Below, in pieces: positions 17,729 through 26,616 of a stretch of DNA of 34,994 nucleotides. The stretch comes from Verrucomicrobiota bacterium. Lineage in GTDB: Bacteria; Verrucomicrobiota; Verrucomicrobiia; Chthoniobacterales; UBA10450. Position 1 is the first letter of the stretch; the number at the start of each line of letters is the position of its first letter. The stretch lies in the NCBI GenBank assembly GCA_902810735.1, contig CADDYX010000007.1, forward strand, positions 1 to 34,994, in the 5' to 3' direction. A program made the position numbers and the translations under genes. The notes beneath the pieces were generated by a model. That model was not told the origin of the DNA. It was given only the letters and a program-made list of their open reading frames with translations, and made no database searches.

Positions 17729-19666
17729 CTACAGGGACGTAGTCGAGCTCACGCCATAAACCCACAGCTCATTCTGCGGAAACGCGCAAACCAGCTCGAT
17801 TCCTTCCCTCTCCGGATGACTGAATCGCTTCGGAAAAACGAAGTAGCGGACGTTGTATTTTTCCATCACGGGATTGCGCGGGTGAATGCTGACGAGGCTG
17901 ACCGGAAACCCGAGGTAGCGGAAACCAACCGAAGCGCGGTCGCGCCTGAAAGCGAACTGCGAAATCGAATAGCGGTTGTAAACGGTGGCATTCTGGCCGC
18001 TCGGGTCCATTAACTTATAGAAATCGAGGTTCGGTACGGTCTTGGCGCCGCTCACTACATCGGCGCCCATCGACAATAGCAGCTGTGAGGCATCGGTCGT
18101 GTCGTATGCGACCCAGCGCGCTTTCGGATCTCGTCGAATCAGTTGCTCTACTGCCGTCCGCGGACTTGATTTTGTCAAACCATCGAGGCCCGTCGCAATC
18201 GGATTGACCAGCGCGTTGCTCGCCGCAAGCAAACCGAGAAAGGCCGCGCCGAATACCCGCATCGGCAAGAATACGAGCGCGGCGATCACACCGGCGTTTA
18301 ACGCGAAGAAAGCCGCGACTACCAATGCGCGAAGAAATCGAGGGTTCGCCGAGCTGGCCTCGCACAGGTAGAGCAGAACCAACCCGGCACAAAAAACGCC
18401 GCCAACGAAGATCGCCGGGCGCGACATCTTCGATTTTTGATCTTTGAGAAACGGAAGCATCATCGCGACGAACACGACATTGGCCACTCCGATCCCGAGC
18501 AACGCGCGTGTCCCGGTGCATGCGCTAAGAAGCGTAATGCCGCATAGCCACTGCGGCAGCGGGCAAACGGCGTACACACTTAAGAATACGATGACCGCGA
18601 CGCATGCCCATGCCACAGCATGCTTGCGCCGATTCCGGATCATTGCCGGCGCAGTCATCGCGAACAACGGCATCCACAGCGGGAAAAAATTAGCTACCTC
18701 GTTTACCTGGTCGAAGCCTTCCGGATAGCGCGTACTCGAATTGAAGAAGTTCACCACGCTCGAGAACAGTTTCATCGAATTGAGTTCGCCGCCGTGCGAC
18801 TGACGCCGTCCAGGATAGCTCGTGTTCGCAAGGATTCGCAGGGTTGGCGCGCATTCATAGAAGAATGGCACCAGCACGGCAGCAGCTATCAACGCCGCTG
18901 CACAGAAACAGAGAACGTTTGCCGCTGCGATGGAGCGCGAGCCCGCCGCGTCGTAGCTGTAAGCGGATGCGCAAACGATTGCAATGCCGAGGTATGCCAA
19001 AGGAATTTGAAACGGCGGATACAAACAAAGCACAAAGCTAACAATGCTCCCGGAGAGTGCCGCGGCTGCCGCCGCACGTTGCGGCGCGCGAGCAGCGCGG
19101 AGCAACGAGATGGCGGCGACGACCGCGATAGCCCACGAGGCAAGCATCTCGGGCAGCATTGGCGGACACGAAAACCACCACTGCACATAGCTTGAAAAAA
19201 AGAGAAACAGGCTGCCAAACAAGCTGATTCCACTTTTGGCTGTTAACGTCCAGAGCAGCAGAAAGGTCGCGGCGATCAGGCCAAAGACCTTCATGTTCCA
19301 GTACCACGCATAGCCATATTCGAGGTTGAATACGAAAAAGCCATATAGCTGCGGGCGAAACAGCATCGTGTAATGCCGCACTGGCAGGCTGTAGAGGAAC
19401 GGCGCCTTGCCGGCTCCCAGGCCGGGGTTCTCGCTCGGAAACCCGAGCTTTGTCTGCGCGATCAGCGCCGGTGTCCAAACGAGCCACTCGTCGGAGCGAA
19501 CTTCCTGAGGTACGCCTACGAGGGCGTGCGCCGGATTAGCTGCATCCTTGAGCTCGTCTTTCCAGATCAGGCTGGAAGATCCGTTGAGACGGCATCCGAC
19601 GCCGACGAGAAAGAGCAATGCACATGCTGATAACACCGCTTTGCCGAGCCGGTCGAGCGGTTGCAT
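17729..19666 (-). CDS. Large polytopic membrane protein of the surface-glycan region, family not recognised
   Basis: The 645-residue protein has about twelve hydrophobic segments. Its first loop (residues about 30-110) contains SSLIWKDELKDAANP and VRSDEWLVWTPALIAQ, and a later loop has FFSSYVQWWFSCPPMLPE. The order signal anchor, long first loop with acidic and aromatic residues, many helices, and a soluble C-terminal domain (about 480-645, e.g. RDPKARWVAYDTTDASQLLLS) is like that of GT-C or YfhO-type membrane proteins. No diagnostic motif is certain. It lies 27 bases downstream of the GT2-methyltransferase fusion on the same strand, so it is probably in its operon and part of the same glycan pathway. 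Confidence 0.6.
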   Translation of the reverse strand: MQPLDRLGKAVLSACALLFLVGVGCRLNGSSSLIWKDELKDAANPAHALVGVPQEVRSDEWLVWTPALIAQTKLGFPSENPGLGAGKAPFLYSLPVRHYTMLFRPQLYGFFVFNLEYGYAWYWNMKVFGLIAATFLLLWTLTAKSGISLFGSLFLFFSSYVQWWFSCPPMLPEMLASWAIAVVAAISLLRAARAPQRAAAAAALSGSIVSFVLCLYPPFQIPLAYLGIAIVCASAYSYDAAGSRSIAAANVLCFCAAALIAAAVLVPFFYECAPTLRILANTSYPGRRQSHGGELNSMKLFSSVVNFFNSSTRYPEGFDQVNEVANFFPLWMPLFAMTAPAMIRNRRKHAVAWACVAVIVFLSVYAVCPLPQWLCGITLLSACTGTRALLGIGVANVVFVAMMLPFLKDQKSKMSRPAIFVGGVFCAGLVLLYLCEASSANPRFLRALVVAAFFALNAGVIAALVFLPMRVFGAAFLGLLAASNALVNPIATGLDGLTKSSPRTAVEQLIRRDPKARWVAYDTTDASQLLLSMGADVVSGAKTVPNLDFYKLMDPSGQNATVYNRYSISQFAFRRDRASVGFRYLGFPVSLVSIHPRNPVMEKYNVRYFVFPKRFSHPEREGIELVCAFPQNELWVYGVSSTTSL

Positions 19667-19693
19667 AGAGGCCGATCGAACGCGGCGGAGGAG

Positions 19694-21262
19694 CTAGCGA
19701 GCTGCTGCCGCAACTGAAGGTTGCGCAAGTGCAACGCTGCGACGCTGCGCGCTTACCTCAAACGTCTCAGACAAAAGATTGTTTATCGTCGGGTATGCTT
19801 CTGCCCGGACAAAAATCTGGTAGGCGAAAAGTCCGCGGCTCAACTTGATCAGCAGCTCGTTCAGCCGCACCAGGCCGCGCGAGAGAACGTTGTTACCGAG
19901 CGCCTTCGGAAATGGTGCTGGAATACCGCGAAGTTCCCGGACCTTGTAGCCGGACTGCTGGAGCAGCTCGGTTAACGACCTGAAGGTAAAAAGGCGGGTA
20001 TGGGTCGCGTCCAGAATGCCTTTCTTCCCGTAGTTGAACTGTCCGGCCAGGAGCATCAAGCGGGTGACGATAAATCCAATGTTCGCCGTGGTGATTATCA
20101 CCTCCGGTCGCTTGCAATCTGCGGCAAAGCGCAGCTCATCCATGAACGTTTCGGGCTCCTTCAGATGCTCGATGATGTCGAGCATCATAATCTGGTCGAA
20201 CTGCGAAACGGTCACCGGGAATTCCTTACGGTCGAGGTTCCAGCGAATGAAGCTCACTCCATCGGGCGCTGACGAGCTGGCCGGCACGAACTGATCCATT
20301 CCGGTGACCTTGCAGCCTTTTGCGACGAACTCGCGCGCTACCAGGCCCTGCCCGCAGCCGATGTCCAACACGTGCGCGCCGCGGTTTGCCGCCGCAATCG
20401 CGGCAGTGTGCGAGGAGTTGAAACCGAGCTTCAGGTCGTATTTTTCTTCGGGCCGATGAACATCAAATTTGCGGTCGAAGAGCAGGTTCATCTCGTGGAG
20501 CCGCGCGCGTAACATTGCCCTGAAAACATCGCGCGCGTATTTCAACCCGTTCACATGGCAGATTTCGTCGCCGTAATACGTCGGGATCGGCAGTTCGACT
20601 ATCCGCAGGTTGCGCATCACAAGCTGAATGATGATCTCGGTGTCGAAATGGAAGTCGTTCGTATTTCTCTCGAACGGAATCTGCGACAGAGCGCGCGTCG
20701 AGTAGAGGCGGTAGCCCGAGTGGAACTCGGAGAGTGCGGTGCGGAGCATCGCGTTCTGGAATCGCGTCAGAATCTTGTTGCCGACCCATTTGTAGAGCGG
20801 CATTCCTCCTGCGCGTGCGGCGCGCGGATCGAGCATGCGCGAGCCGAACACGGCGTCGGCTTGGTCGCGAATAAATGGCTGAAGCAACTCGGGAAGCTTC
20901 TCCGGCGCATACTGCCCGTCGCCATGCACCAGCGCGACAACATCGAATCCGTTGTCGATCGCGTAGCGGTAGCCGAGCTTTTGGTTCCCGCCGTATCCCT
21001 GGTTCGCAGGCGTGCGAAGCACCGTCAGTTTAAACGGGCAACTCGCCTGCTGATACCGAATGCCCGCCTCGAAGGTCGCGTCCGGAGATGAATCGTCGAT
21101 GATCAGCACCTCGACAGCGGTCGACCGCAGGCACGCCGGTATCCGGCTGAGGACCTTCTCGACCGTCTTCTCGGCGTTGTAAGCGACGATGAAAATCAGG
21201 AGGCGCTTGCCACCGAGACTGACCGTCGCTGCATCGTCGCGTTCCAGCTCAACGAGGCGCAT
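19694..21262 (-). CDS. Fusion of a family 2 glycosyltransferase and a SAM-dependent methyltransferase
   Basis: Two domains are clear in 522 residues. Residues about 18-265 are a DPM1-like GT2: RLLIFIVAYNAEKTVEKVL, VLIIDDSSPD (D56-D57), NQGYGGNQKLGYRYA, the LVHGDGQY metal site around 113-117, VFGSRML, and FHSGYRLYSTRAL. Residues about 290-470 are a class I methyltransferase: motif I HVLDIGCGQGLVAREF (299-306), VTGMDQF, QIMMLDIIEHL and a UbiG/MetW-like tail (THTRLFTFRSLTELLQQSGY). The fusion suggests that one protein both makes a polyprenyl-phosphate sugar or extends a glycan and methylates the product or a related lipid. It starts at the ATG at 21262, and the 17729 membrane protein follows after 27 bases. 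Confidence 0.88.
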   Translation of the reverse strand: MRLVELERDDAATVSLGGKRLLIFIVAYNAEKTVEKVLSRIPACLRSTAVEVLIIDDSSPDATFEAGIRYQQASCPFKLTVLRTPANQGYGGNQKLGYRYAIDNGFDVVALVHGDGQYAPEKLPELLQPFIRDQADAVFGSRMLDPRAARAGGMPLYKWVGNKILTRFQNAMLRTALSEFHSGYRLYSTRALSQIPFERNTNDFHFDTEIIIQLVMRNLRIVELPIPTYYGDEICHVNGLKYARDVFRAMLRARLHEMNLLFDRKFDVHRPEEKYDLKLGFNSSHTAAIAAANRGAHVLDIGCGQGLVAREFVAKGCKVTGMDQFVPASSSAPDGVSFIRWNLDRKEFPVTVSQFDQIMMLDIIEHLKEPETFMDELRFAADCKRPEVIITTANIGFIVTRLMLLAGQFNYGKKGILDATHTRLFTFRSLTELLQQSGYKVRELRGIPAPFPKALGNNVLSRGLVRLNELLIKLSRGLFAYQIFVRAEAYPTINNLLSETFEVSAQRRSVALAQPSVAAAAR

Positions 21263-21407
21263 GGCCTCATAAGAAGCTAGAATTGCGCCACCGTAGCCGC
21301 CAATCGGTCATCCACCTTGCGATGGAGCAGCGGGTACGTTCCGGATCAGCCAGTTCTCGGAATCTCCCACGGAATGCTGCCCGGCGGCGGGCAAAACACT
21401 GGTCTCG

Positions 21408-23213
21408 TTATTTCCCGTTCAGCGCGAAATCGCGCTTGCCGAGCACGTCGTTCGCAGTCGCGAGCAGCGCGCGATCATCGTTGTCGGTTATTCCGGCGAG
21501 GTTCTGGCGAATGTTCCGGAACGAGCGGCGAAGGAAAAGGTCGGCGGCGCGATGTTGCGGCGACGGCGTTCCGCCGTTGCGAAGACCTGATTGCAGCTCC
21601 GAATCCCACCGGCTCAACACAGCGGTGGAGGCGAACATCTCCATCGCGCAATTCGCGATCCGCTCCTGGATCAGCTGCATGTCGAGAATCGGTTCGCGGT
21701 ACTGCACGAGGGCGCGGTTCACTGCGACATTGAAGCGCCAGATCAACCGGCCGAGCTGGCTGGCGAAACCGCGCAGTTCGGTACTTTTCACCGGCACATT
21801 CGGTACGCGGACGGCCGAGCCGAGGCGGTTCATGCCAGCGGTGAATGCCTTCCCGAGACCGCGCGAAGGCTTCATCATCGTGTCGTAGAGTTCCTTAAAT
21901 TCCATGCCCGGTCCGCGCATCCCGACCAGCGCGATGAACGACGTGAGGACCTCGTTCGACCCTTCGCCGATTTGGTTGATTCGCGCGTCGCGGAGCATCC
22001 GTTCGAGTGGCAGATCGGTAAAATACGCCGCGCCGCCGTGGATCTGGAACGCATCGTTGACCGCGTCCCAGAGCCGTTCGGTCGTAAACACTTTCAGCAT
22101 TGCCGTTTCCACCATGTAATCCTCGAGCCCGCGGTCGATGAGCGACGCCGTCACCGTCGTCATTGCTTCCATCGCGTAAACGTCGGCTGCCATCCGCGCG
22201 ATCTTCTTCTTCACCAGATCGAGATCGCCGAGCGTCTTGTTAAACTGGCGCCGCGTGTTCGCGTGGTGGATCGCCAGATCGAGGCAATGCTTTGCCGCGC
22301 CGGTGCAGCAGGCGCCGAACGTCGTCCGGCCAAAGTCGAGCACCGTCAGCGCGACGCGCAATCCTTTCCCAAGCGGCCCGAGGATGTTCTCCTTCGGCAC
22401 GCGCACGTTCTTGAGTGCGAAGCGCCCGGTCGCGGTGCCGCGAATGCCGACCTTCGACATGCGCGGCTCGATCATTTCAAAGCCCTCCATCTCGGGCGTA
22501 ACAAGGAACGCGGTGATCGCATCCTTGCCCGGTTTGCCGGGCACCGGCGTGCGCGCCATCACCGTGAGCACCTGCGCGATCGAGGCGTTCGTGATGTAGC
22601 GTTTCTGGCCATTCAGCACGTAGGCTGAGCCGTCGTCGGTCGGCGTCGCCGTCATCTGAACGTTGGCCGCGTCCGAGCCGGCGCTTTCCTCAGTAAGCGC
22701 GAACGCTGCCAGTTGCTTTCCGGAGACGAGCGGCGGCAGCCAGCGCGCCTTTTGCTCGCGCGTGCCGAACAACAGCAGCGCGCGAATGCCGATGGAGTGG
22801 TGCGCGTTCGTAAACACCGAAACCGACGCGTCCCGGCTTCCGATTTCCTCCAGCACCTTGCAGTACTGCATCTGCGAAAAACCGCGTCCGCCAAACTCGA
22901 GCGGCGCAGTCATCCCGAGTACGCCGGTCCGGGCAAGACCGGAGACGACGTTCGGCGGAATGTCGGCCTCGCGATCGATCTGATCGGAATCCAGCTCGCG
23001 GTCGAGCATTGCGCGGACTTCCGTCAGCGCCGTATCGAGCTCCGTCTGCTGCGCTGCGGCGAACTTCGGATACGGCATTGCCCAATCGGCAACGAACCGG
23101 CCGAGAAACAGGCCCTTCGCAAATCCGAGTTCCTCTTTCGCTCCAGTGAAGAGCAGCTCCTCCGCCTGCTGCATCTCCTTCTCGCGCTGAAGTTCCGCTT
23201 CGGTTTTGGCCAT
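21408..23213 (-). CDS. Acyl-CoA dehydrogenase (VLCAD/ACAD9-like, long C-terminal extension)
   Basis: This flavoenzyme introduces the alpha-beta double bond into acyl-CoA in the first step of beta-oxidation. The 601-residue protein shows the family hallmarks: MTAPLEFGGRGFSQMQY, the flavin/substrate motif FALTEESAGSDAANV (171-185), GQKRYITNAS, FAREL-type substitutions around FGRTTFGACCTG, and FQIHGGAAY (391 region). The C-terminal catalytic motif QIGEGSNEVL has Glu417 as the likely base, at the position used by VLCAD-type enzymes. After the roughly 430-residue core comes an extension of about 170 residues, as in VLCAD/ACAD9, so a long-chain substrate is likely. The ATG at 23213 (MAKTEAELQ) is preferred to an ATG five codons upstream. 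No other fatty-acid gene is adjacent. Confidence 0.92.
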   Translation of the reverse strand: MAKTEAELQREKEMQQAEELLFTGAKEELGFAKGLFLGRFVADWAMPYPKFAAAQQTELDTALTEVRAMLDRELDSDQIDREADIPPNVVSGLARTGVLGMTAPLEFGGRGFSQMQYCKVLEEIGSRDASVSVFTNAHHSIGIRALLLFGTREQKARWLPPLVSGKQLAAFALTEESAGSDAANVQMTATPTDDGSAYVLNGQKRYITNASIAQVLTVMARTPVPGKPGKDAITAFLVTPEMEGFEMIEPRMSKVGIRGTATGRFALKNVRVPKENILGPLGKGLRVALTVLDFGRTTFGACCTGAAKHCLDLAIHHANTRRQFNKTLGDLDLVKKKIARMAADVYAMEAMTTVTASLIDRGLEDYMVETAMLKVFTTERLWDAVNDAFQIHGGAAYFTDLPLERMLRDARINQIGEGSNEVLTSFIALVGMRGPGMEFKELYDTMMKPSRGLGKAFTAGMNRLGSAVRVPNVPVKSTELRGFASQLGRLIWRFNVAVNRALVQYREPILDMQLIQERIANCAMEMFASTAVLSRWDSELQSGLRNGGTPSPQHRAADLFLRRSFRNIRQNLAGITDNDDRALLATANDVLGKRDFALNGK

Positions 23214-23375
23214 AAAATGAAATCGCATCCGCTACCGAGTGGCAGCGGTGCCGAACTGTATCTCGTGAATGCCGCGTGTCTACCAGTGCTGTCGCACAGA
23301 GGACGCTGACGTACCGGAGAGGGCTACCGCGCCTGTTCGACTACGGATTCGCAGAGATTTACGCAGAGGCCACTC

Positions 23376-24215
23376 TCAAGTGCGGCTCTGCGCGTTCTTT
23401 TCTTTGTCACCCACGATCTGCGCATGCGCCAGTACCGCGACCAGCGCGACTCCGCCGACCGTGTTGCCGATCAACGTCGGAAGCGCGTAACCGCCGAACA
23501 CCTCCGCCCAGCTCCGCAACCCCGCAATACCGAGATAAAACACCTCCACCGCGCCGGCGATGATGTGCGGGAAATGACCGAGTCCTACCAGGTAGGTGAT
23601 GAACACGATCACCCAGATGCGTGCTGATTCCGCCGCCGGCAGCAGCCACACCATCAGCGCGATCAACCAGCCGGCGAAAACCGCGCGCAGCATCGTGATG
23701 GCAAACGGCTGCGACATCGCTTCACCGGCAATCTTGTTGAGCGTATCGTGCATTGCCGGATCGACCGCGCTCGTCTTTGCAAGCACGAAGGCGAAGGCGA
23801 AGGCGCCGGCGGCGTTCGCGAGCAGAACAATTGTCCAAAGTCGAAGCACCGCGCGCAGCACGCGGCCGCTTTTTTGCAGTAGCAATGGCAGGATGCCGGT
23901 GAGCGTATTCTCGGTGAAGAGCTGCTGCCGACCGAGGATGACGATGAGAAAACCGACCGCATAGCCGAGTTTTGTGATTAGCGGCTGCCATGCAGTATCC
24001 GGCAGATGATGGCGCAGCAGCATTTGACTGAGAAGCGAGAAGCCCATCGACATTCCCGCAGCCAGCCCGGACCAGGCGAGCGACGACGTCTTCCGCTCGA
24101 GCTCGTGCCGCCCCTCGATGCGGATCGCTTCGTAGACGACGTGCGCGGATGGCGCGCTTTTCTCCTCCGCTTCGGCGCGAACTTTTCGCGGTGTGGGCTC
24201 TTGAGGCATGCTCAT
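23376..24215 (-). CDS. Formate/nitrite-transporter family channel (YfdC-like)
   Basis: The 279-residue protein has a charged cytoplasmic N-terminus (about 45 residues) and six membrane helices in the FNT order. AGMSMGFSLLSQML begins helix 1. GRQQLFTENTLTGILPLLLQK is the conserved re-entrant loop of the YfdC subgroup. NAAGAFAFAFVLA, VFAGWLIALMVWLLP, VGLGHFPHIIAGAVEVFYL and LPTLIGNTVGGVALVAVL follow, with His in the helix 5 motif. FNT pentamers conduct small monovalent anions (formate, nitrite, hydrosulfide). The substrate of YfdC-like members is not established. It begins 18 bases downstream of the MscS gene, so the two are co-transcribed. A second Met two codons later is an equally possible start. 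Confidence 0.88.
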   Translation of the reverse strand: MSMPQEPTPRKVRAEAEEKSAPSAHVVYEAIRIEGRHELERKTSSLAWSGLAAGMSMGFSLLSQMLLRHHLPDTAWQPLITKLGYAVGFLIVILGRQQLFTENTLTGILPLLLQKSGRVLRAVLRLWTIVLLANAAGAFAFAFVLAKTSAVDPAMHDTLNKIAGEAMSQPFAITMLRAVFAGWLIALMVWLLPAAESARIWVIVFITYLVGLGHFPHIIAGAVEVFYLGIAGLRSWAEVFGGYALPTLIGNTVGGVALVAVLAHAQIVGDKEKNAQSRT

Positions 24216-24233
24216 GCTGGTGCGGCGCGCGGC

Positions 24234-25181
24234 TCAACCGGCGACCTGGCTTACCCGCAGGGTCGGGACGCCGACCACCTCAAACGTCGCGGACGCGATG
24301 CCGATCTTCGCCTCGTCAAAGGCGGCGAGGATATCGCGGCTGACGGCATCTTTTACATCGCGAATCCCGTGCGTCTCGTAGATGAACCGGACGGTCAGCT
24401 CAAGCCAGTTGTCAGTGATGCGGTAATAAACCTTCGGCTCCAGTTCGAATGATTGAATGTGGTAACGCTCGTGCAGGATCCGCGTTGTCTCTGCGTTCAC
24501 TTTGTCCGCGGTGCAGGCATGGCGCCGGGTGGATTCGAGCAGAATTTCTTCCGCCCGTTTGCGATCGGCCTGGTACGTGATCGGAATGGAAATCTCGTCC
24601 CAGATGTAGGGGAAGTCCTGCGTGTAGTTGTAAACCGGCTCGTCGAAAATCTGGCTGTTGCTGACGGTCACGATCCGGCCGGTGAATTGGCGGCTCCGCA
24701 CCCACATCGCCGGCGGTGCGCCTTGGACCGGCGGCGGCTGTCCCATTTCCATGATCGTCGTCTGCATGAAGCCGAGGGCGATTACATCGCCGCGCACTCC
24801 GCCCATTACGATCCGGTCGCCAATGCTGAAATTTTTGCCGCGCAGGATAACGAAATAACCGGCGAAGGCGGTGATGACCTTCTGCAGCGCGAATGCCACA
24901 CCCGCGGTAACCAGACCGACTGCCGTGCCGAGCCGCGTCGGATCGTCGAACCAGACCGATAAGATGGCGATCACCGCGACGAGCGAAGTGGCGAGGCTGA
25001 TTGCCTGATGCGTCCAGAAACGGACGCGGTTCACCGGATCGCTCGTTCGCGCCGTGCGCTGCACCACCGCATGCAGGACGCGGCGAATGATCATCACCGT
25101 CAAAATGATGATGACGGTGAAGAGCAGCTTGCGCCCGTTTTCCGGCGTCAGTCCGATAAATTTGATGCCGAAAAGTTCCAT
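24234..25181 (-). CDS. MscS-family mechanosensitive ion channel
   Basis: The 315-residue protein has three hydrophobic helices and a soluble C-terminal domain. The pore helix is in GTAVGLVTAGVAFALQKVITAFAGYFVILRG-type sequence (about residues 84-114), with the Gly/Ala packing and the FALQ element of MscS TM3. NFSIGDRIVMGGVRGDVIALGF, the beta domain after the pore, follows directly. It opens under membrane tension and releases solutes in hypo-osmotic shock. The ATG at 25181 (MELFGIKFIGLTPENG) is chosen because an upstream in-frame start would add a basic, non-conserved segment. It contains an insertion in the beta domain (GQPPPVQGAPPAMWVRSRQF), as seen in some larger subfamilies. The FNT gene follows on the same strand. 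Confidence 0.9.
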   Translation of the reverse strand: MELFGIKFIGLTPENGRKLLFTVIIILTVMIIRRVLHAVVQRTARTSDPVNRVRFWTHQAISLATSLVAVIAILSVWFDDPTRLGTAVGLVTAGVAFALQKVITAFAGYFVILRGKNFSIGDRIVMGGVRGDVIALGFMQTTIMEMGQPPPVQGAPPAMWVRSRQFTGRIVTVSNSQIFDEPVYNYTQDFPYIWDEISIPITYQADRKRAEEILLESTRRHACTADKVNAETTRILHERYHIQSFELEPKVYYRITDNWLELTVRFIYETHGIRDVKDAVSRDILAAFDEAKIGIASATFEVVGVPTLRVSQVAG

Positions 25182-25390
25182 CAGGTCGTGAAAATCGCCG
25201 CTCGGTGCGCGCGATCGACAGTTGCGCAACAAAGCACCGCCACGATTCGACGCGCGACCACGATCTGCGCCGGCGGAAGCAACGCCGATTGCGCGGCAAC
25301 TGACGCTATCGCGGCGTTCATCACCGAATCAATCGCCGATCGCCTCATCTTCACGGGTGCGGAATTTTCTCCGGCACTGCGCAAAACCGT

Positions 25391-25408
25391 CGCCGCTTTT
25401 TGGCGGCG
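25391..25408 (-). terminator. Short GC hairpin after the DUF421 gene
   Basis: CGCCGC and GCGGCG form a perfect 6-bp stem with a 6-base loop, 30 bases beyond the stop codon of the DUF421 gene on the minus strand. No T-run follows on that strand. The gap 25182-25438 holds nothing else that I recognise. Confidence 0.25.
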
Positions 25409-25438
25409 GTGTGTTGAGCAATTTGTGCGGCTACTGCG

Positions 25439-25954
25439 TCACTCGAATCCGCGCACGTCCTGCAGAGTCGATGTGCCGCCGCGTTCGCCGAGTTCCTTCA
25501 CGACCGTAAAACTGCCGTCGGTCTCGAGCACGACAGCGGCCGCGTCTTCGACTTTAGCGAGACCGGCCGAGCGCAGCGCGGAGTAGATCTCGTTTTCGAC
25601 GACGCGCTCGCGGTGCATCGCATCGTGCAGCACCCGACCGTCGCGTAGTAGCAGCACCGGCTTCGATTTTGCGATGCGCGCGATGAACGGGAAGCGCATC
25701 GATAACCACGTGACGGTGAACTGCATCCCGAGCAATACGGCGAACGCGACCAGCCCCTGCAGCAGCGAGACGTCCTTCGACAGCAGGCAATTCGCAAGCG
25801 TCGAGCCGATCGCAACGCTAATCGCCCAGTCGAATGCATTCCATTTCGACAACGAACGGTTGCCAAACCAGCGCAACAGCACGAGCAGGCCGCCGTAGCA
25901 GAGCACACCGACCACGACTGTTTTGCCGAGCATCGGCCAGCTGTTGAAAAACAT
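25439..25954 (-). CDS. DUF421 / YetF-like membrane protein
   Basis: The 171-residue protein has three hydrophobic segments near the N-terminus (VVGVLCYGGLLVLLRWFG, DWAISVAIGSTLANCLLS and GLVAFAVLLGMQFTVTWLS). The cytoplasmic part contains KPVLLLRDGRVLHDAMHRERVVENEIYSALRSAG and AAVVLETDGSFTVVKE. This matches the DUF421 (YetF/YdfR) family: GNRSLSKWNAFDW in the first loop, and LLRDGR and E-I..LR..G in the soluble part. The biochemical role of the family is poorly known; members occur in stress and spore-related settings in Firmicutes and widely elsewhere. It is on the same strand as MscS and FNT but 257 bases upstream of MscS. Confidence 0.85.
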   Translation of the reverse strand: MFFNSWPMLGKTVVVGVLCYGGLLVLLRWFGNRSLSKWNAFDWAISVAIGSTLANCLLSKDVSLLQGLVAFAVLLGMQFTVTWLSMRFPFIARIAKSKPVLLLRDGRVLHDAMHRERVVENEIYSALRSAGLAKVEDAAAVVLETDGSFTVVKELGERGGTSTLQDVRGFE

Positions 25955-26037
25955 CTCAGCACGTAATCGTGCCGGCGTTCGCGGCTACGCGCGTCGGGTT
26001 GGGACAGCGCGCGCGATGGAACTCAAAATGGCCGGAC

Positions 26038-26451
26038 CTACGCGCTCGAGGCGTTGCGCTTCAGCTTCGTCAGCATAATCGCGCAGTAGATATCCGCGAT
26101 GATAACCGGCGTGACCGCGAGCAACGCCACGGCAATTCCCATCCAGCGGAACGGATCGCGCATGTATCCCCAACCGAGTGTGCCGCCATCGAGCGCATCA
26201 CCGATCACGCGCAACCAGATGCCGATCGTCGGATCTCTCGAGACGAGAGTCACAAGCCCGGTGAGCACCTCGCGCGCACCATAGGCGCGCAGCAGCCATT
26301 CGAATCGGCTGAGTCCCAGGTGTATCGCGAGTGCGTCTGCCCAGATCAGCTCGACCAGGCCGAGGAAGACGCTGAAGTAACCGAGCACGCGCGCCAGCTT
26401 GTAAATGCCGGATGAGACGGCGGGATGAGAACCACTCGGCAAGGCGTTCAT
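26038..26451 (-). CDS. Small four-helix membrane protein
   Basis: The 137-residue protein contains about four hydrophobic helices: LARVLGYFSVFLGLVELI, LRAYGAREVLTGLVTLVS, GIWLRVIGDALDGGTLGWG and MGIAVALLAVTPVIIADIYC. The pattern R-LG-FS--LGL-EL, then RAYG-RE---G---L, then R--GDALD is shared with membrane segments that in other bacteria are fused to or encoded near SRPBCC (cyclase/dehydrase-like) proteins, and with small DUF4267-like proteins. I recall this resemblance but cannot test it here. No enzymatic motif is visible. It is divergent from xoxF with 165 bases between the starts; this gap contains a 14-bp palindrome (26511-26524, CGGCGC-TT-GCGCCG) that could be an operator. Confidence 0.7.
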   Translation of the reverse strand: MNALPSGSHPAVSSGIYKLARVLGYFSVFLGLVELIWADALAIHLGLSRFEWLLRAYGAREVLTGLVTLVSRDPTIGIWLRVIGDALDGGTLGWGYMRDPFRWMGIAVALLAVTPVIIADIYCAIMLTKLKRNASSA

Positions 26452-26616
26452 ACTCGCTCATGAGATCGCGACCCGATCGGAAGTTGGCCGCACCGCGCCA
26501 GCCGTTGATTCGGCGCTTGCGCCGGCGTGATTTGCTGCCGTCGGCGTGGCATTGAGCGCAATTTTCTGAAATTTTTCGACACGCAGCGGCAAGTCTGGCA
26601 CCGTTTTTGTGAGTAG

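Noticed and set aside
21146-21154. GCTGAGGAC inside the GT2-methyltransferase gene as a fifth REP
   Set aside because: Only nine bases match; no partner arm or hairpin is present and the bases are part of a conserved coding region.
26598-26612. TGGCACCGTTTTTGT before xoxF as a sigma-54 promoter
   Set aside because: The -24 block fits, but the -12 block ends in GT instead of GC, and the start site would fall inside the xoxF coding region.
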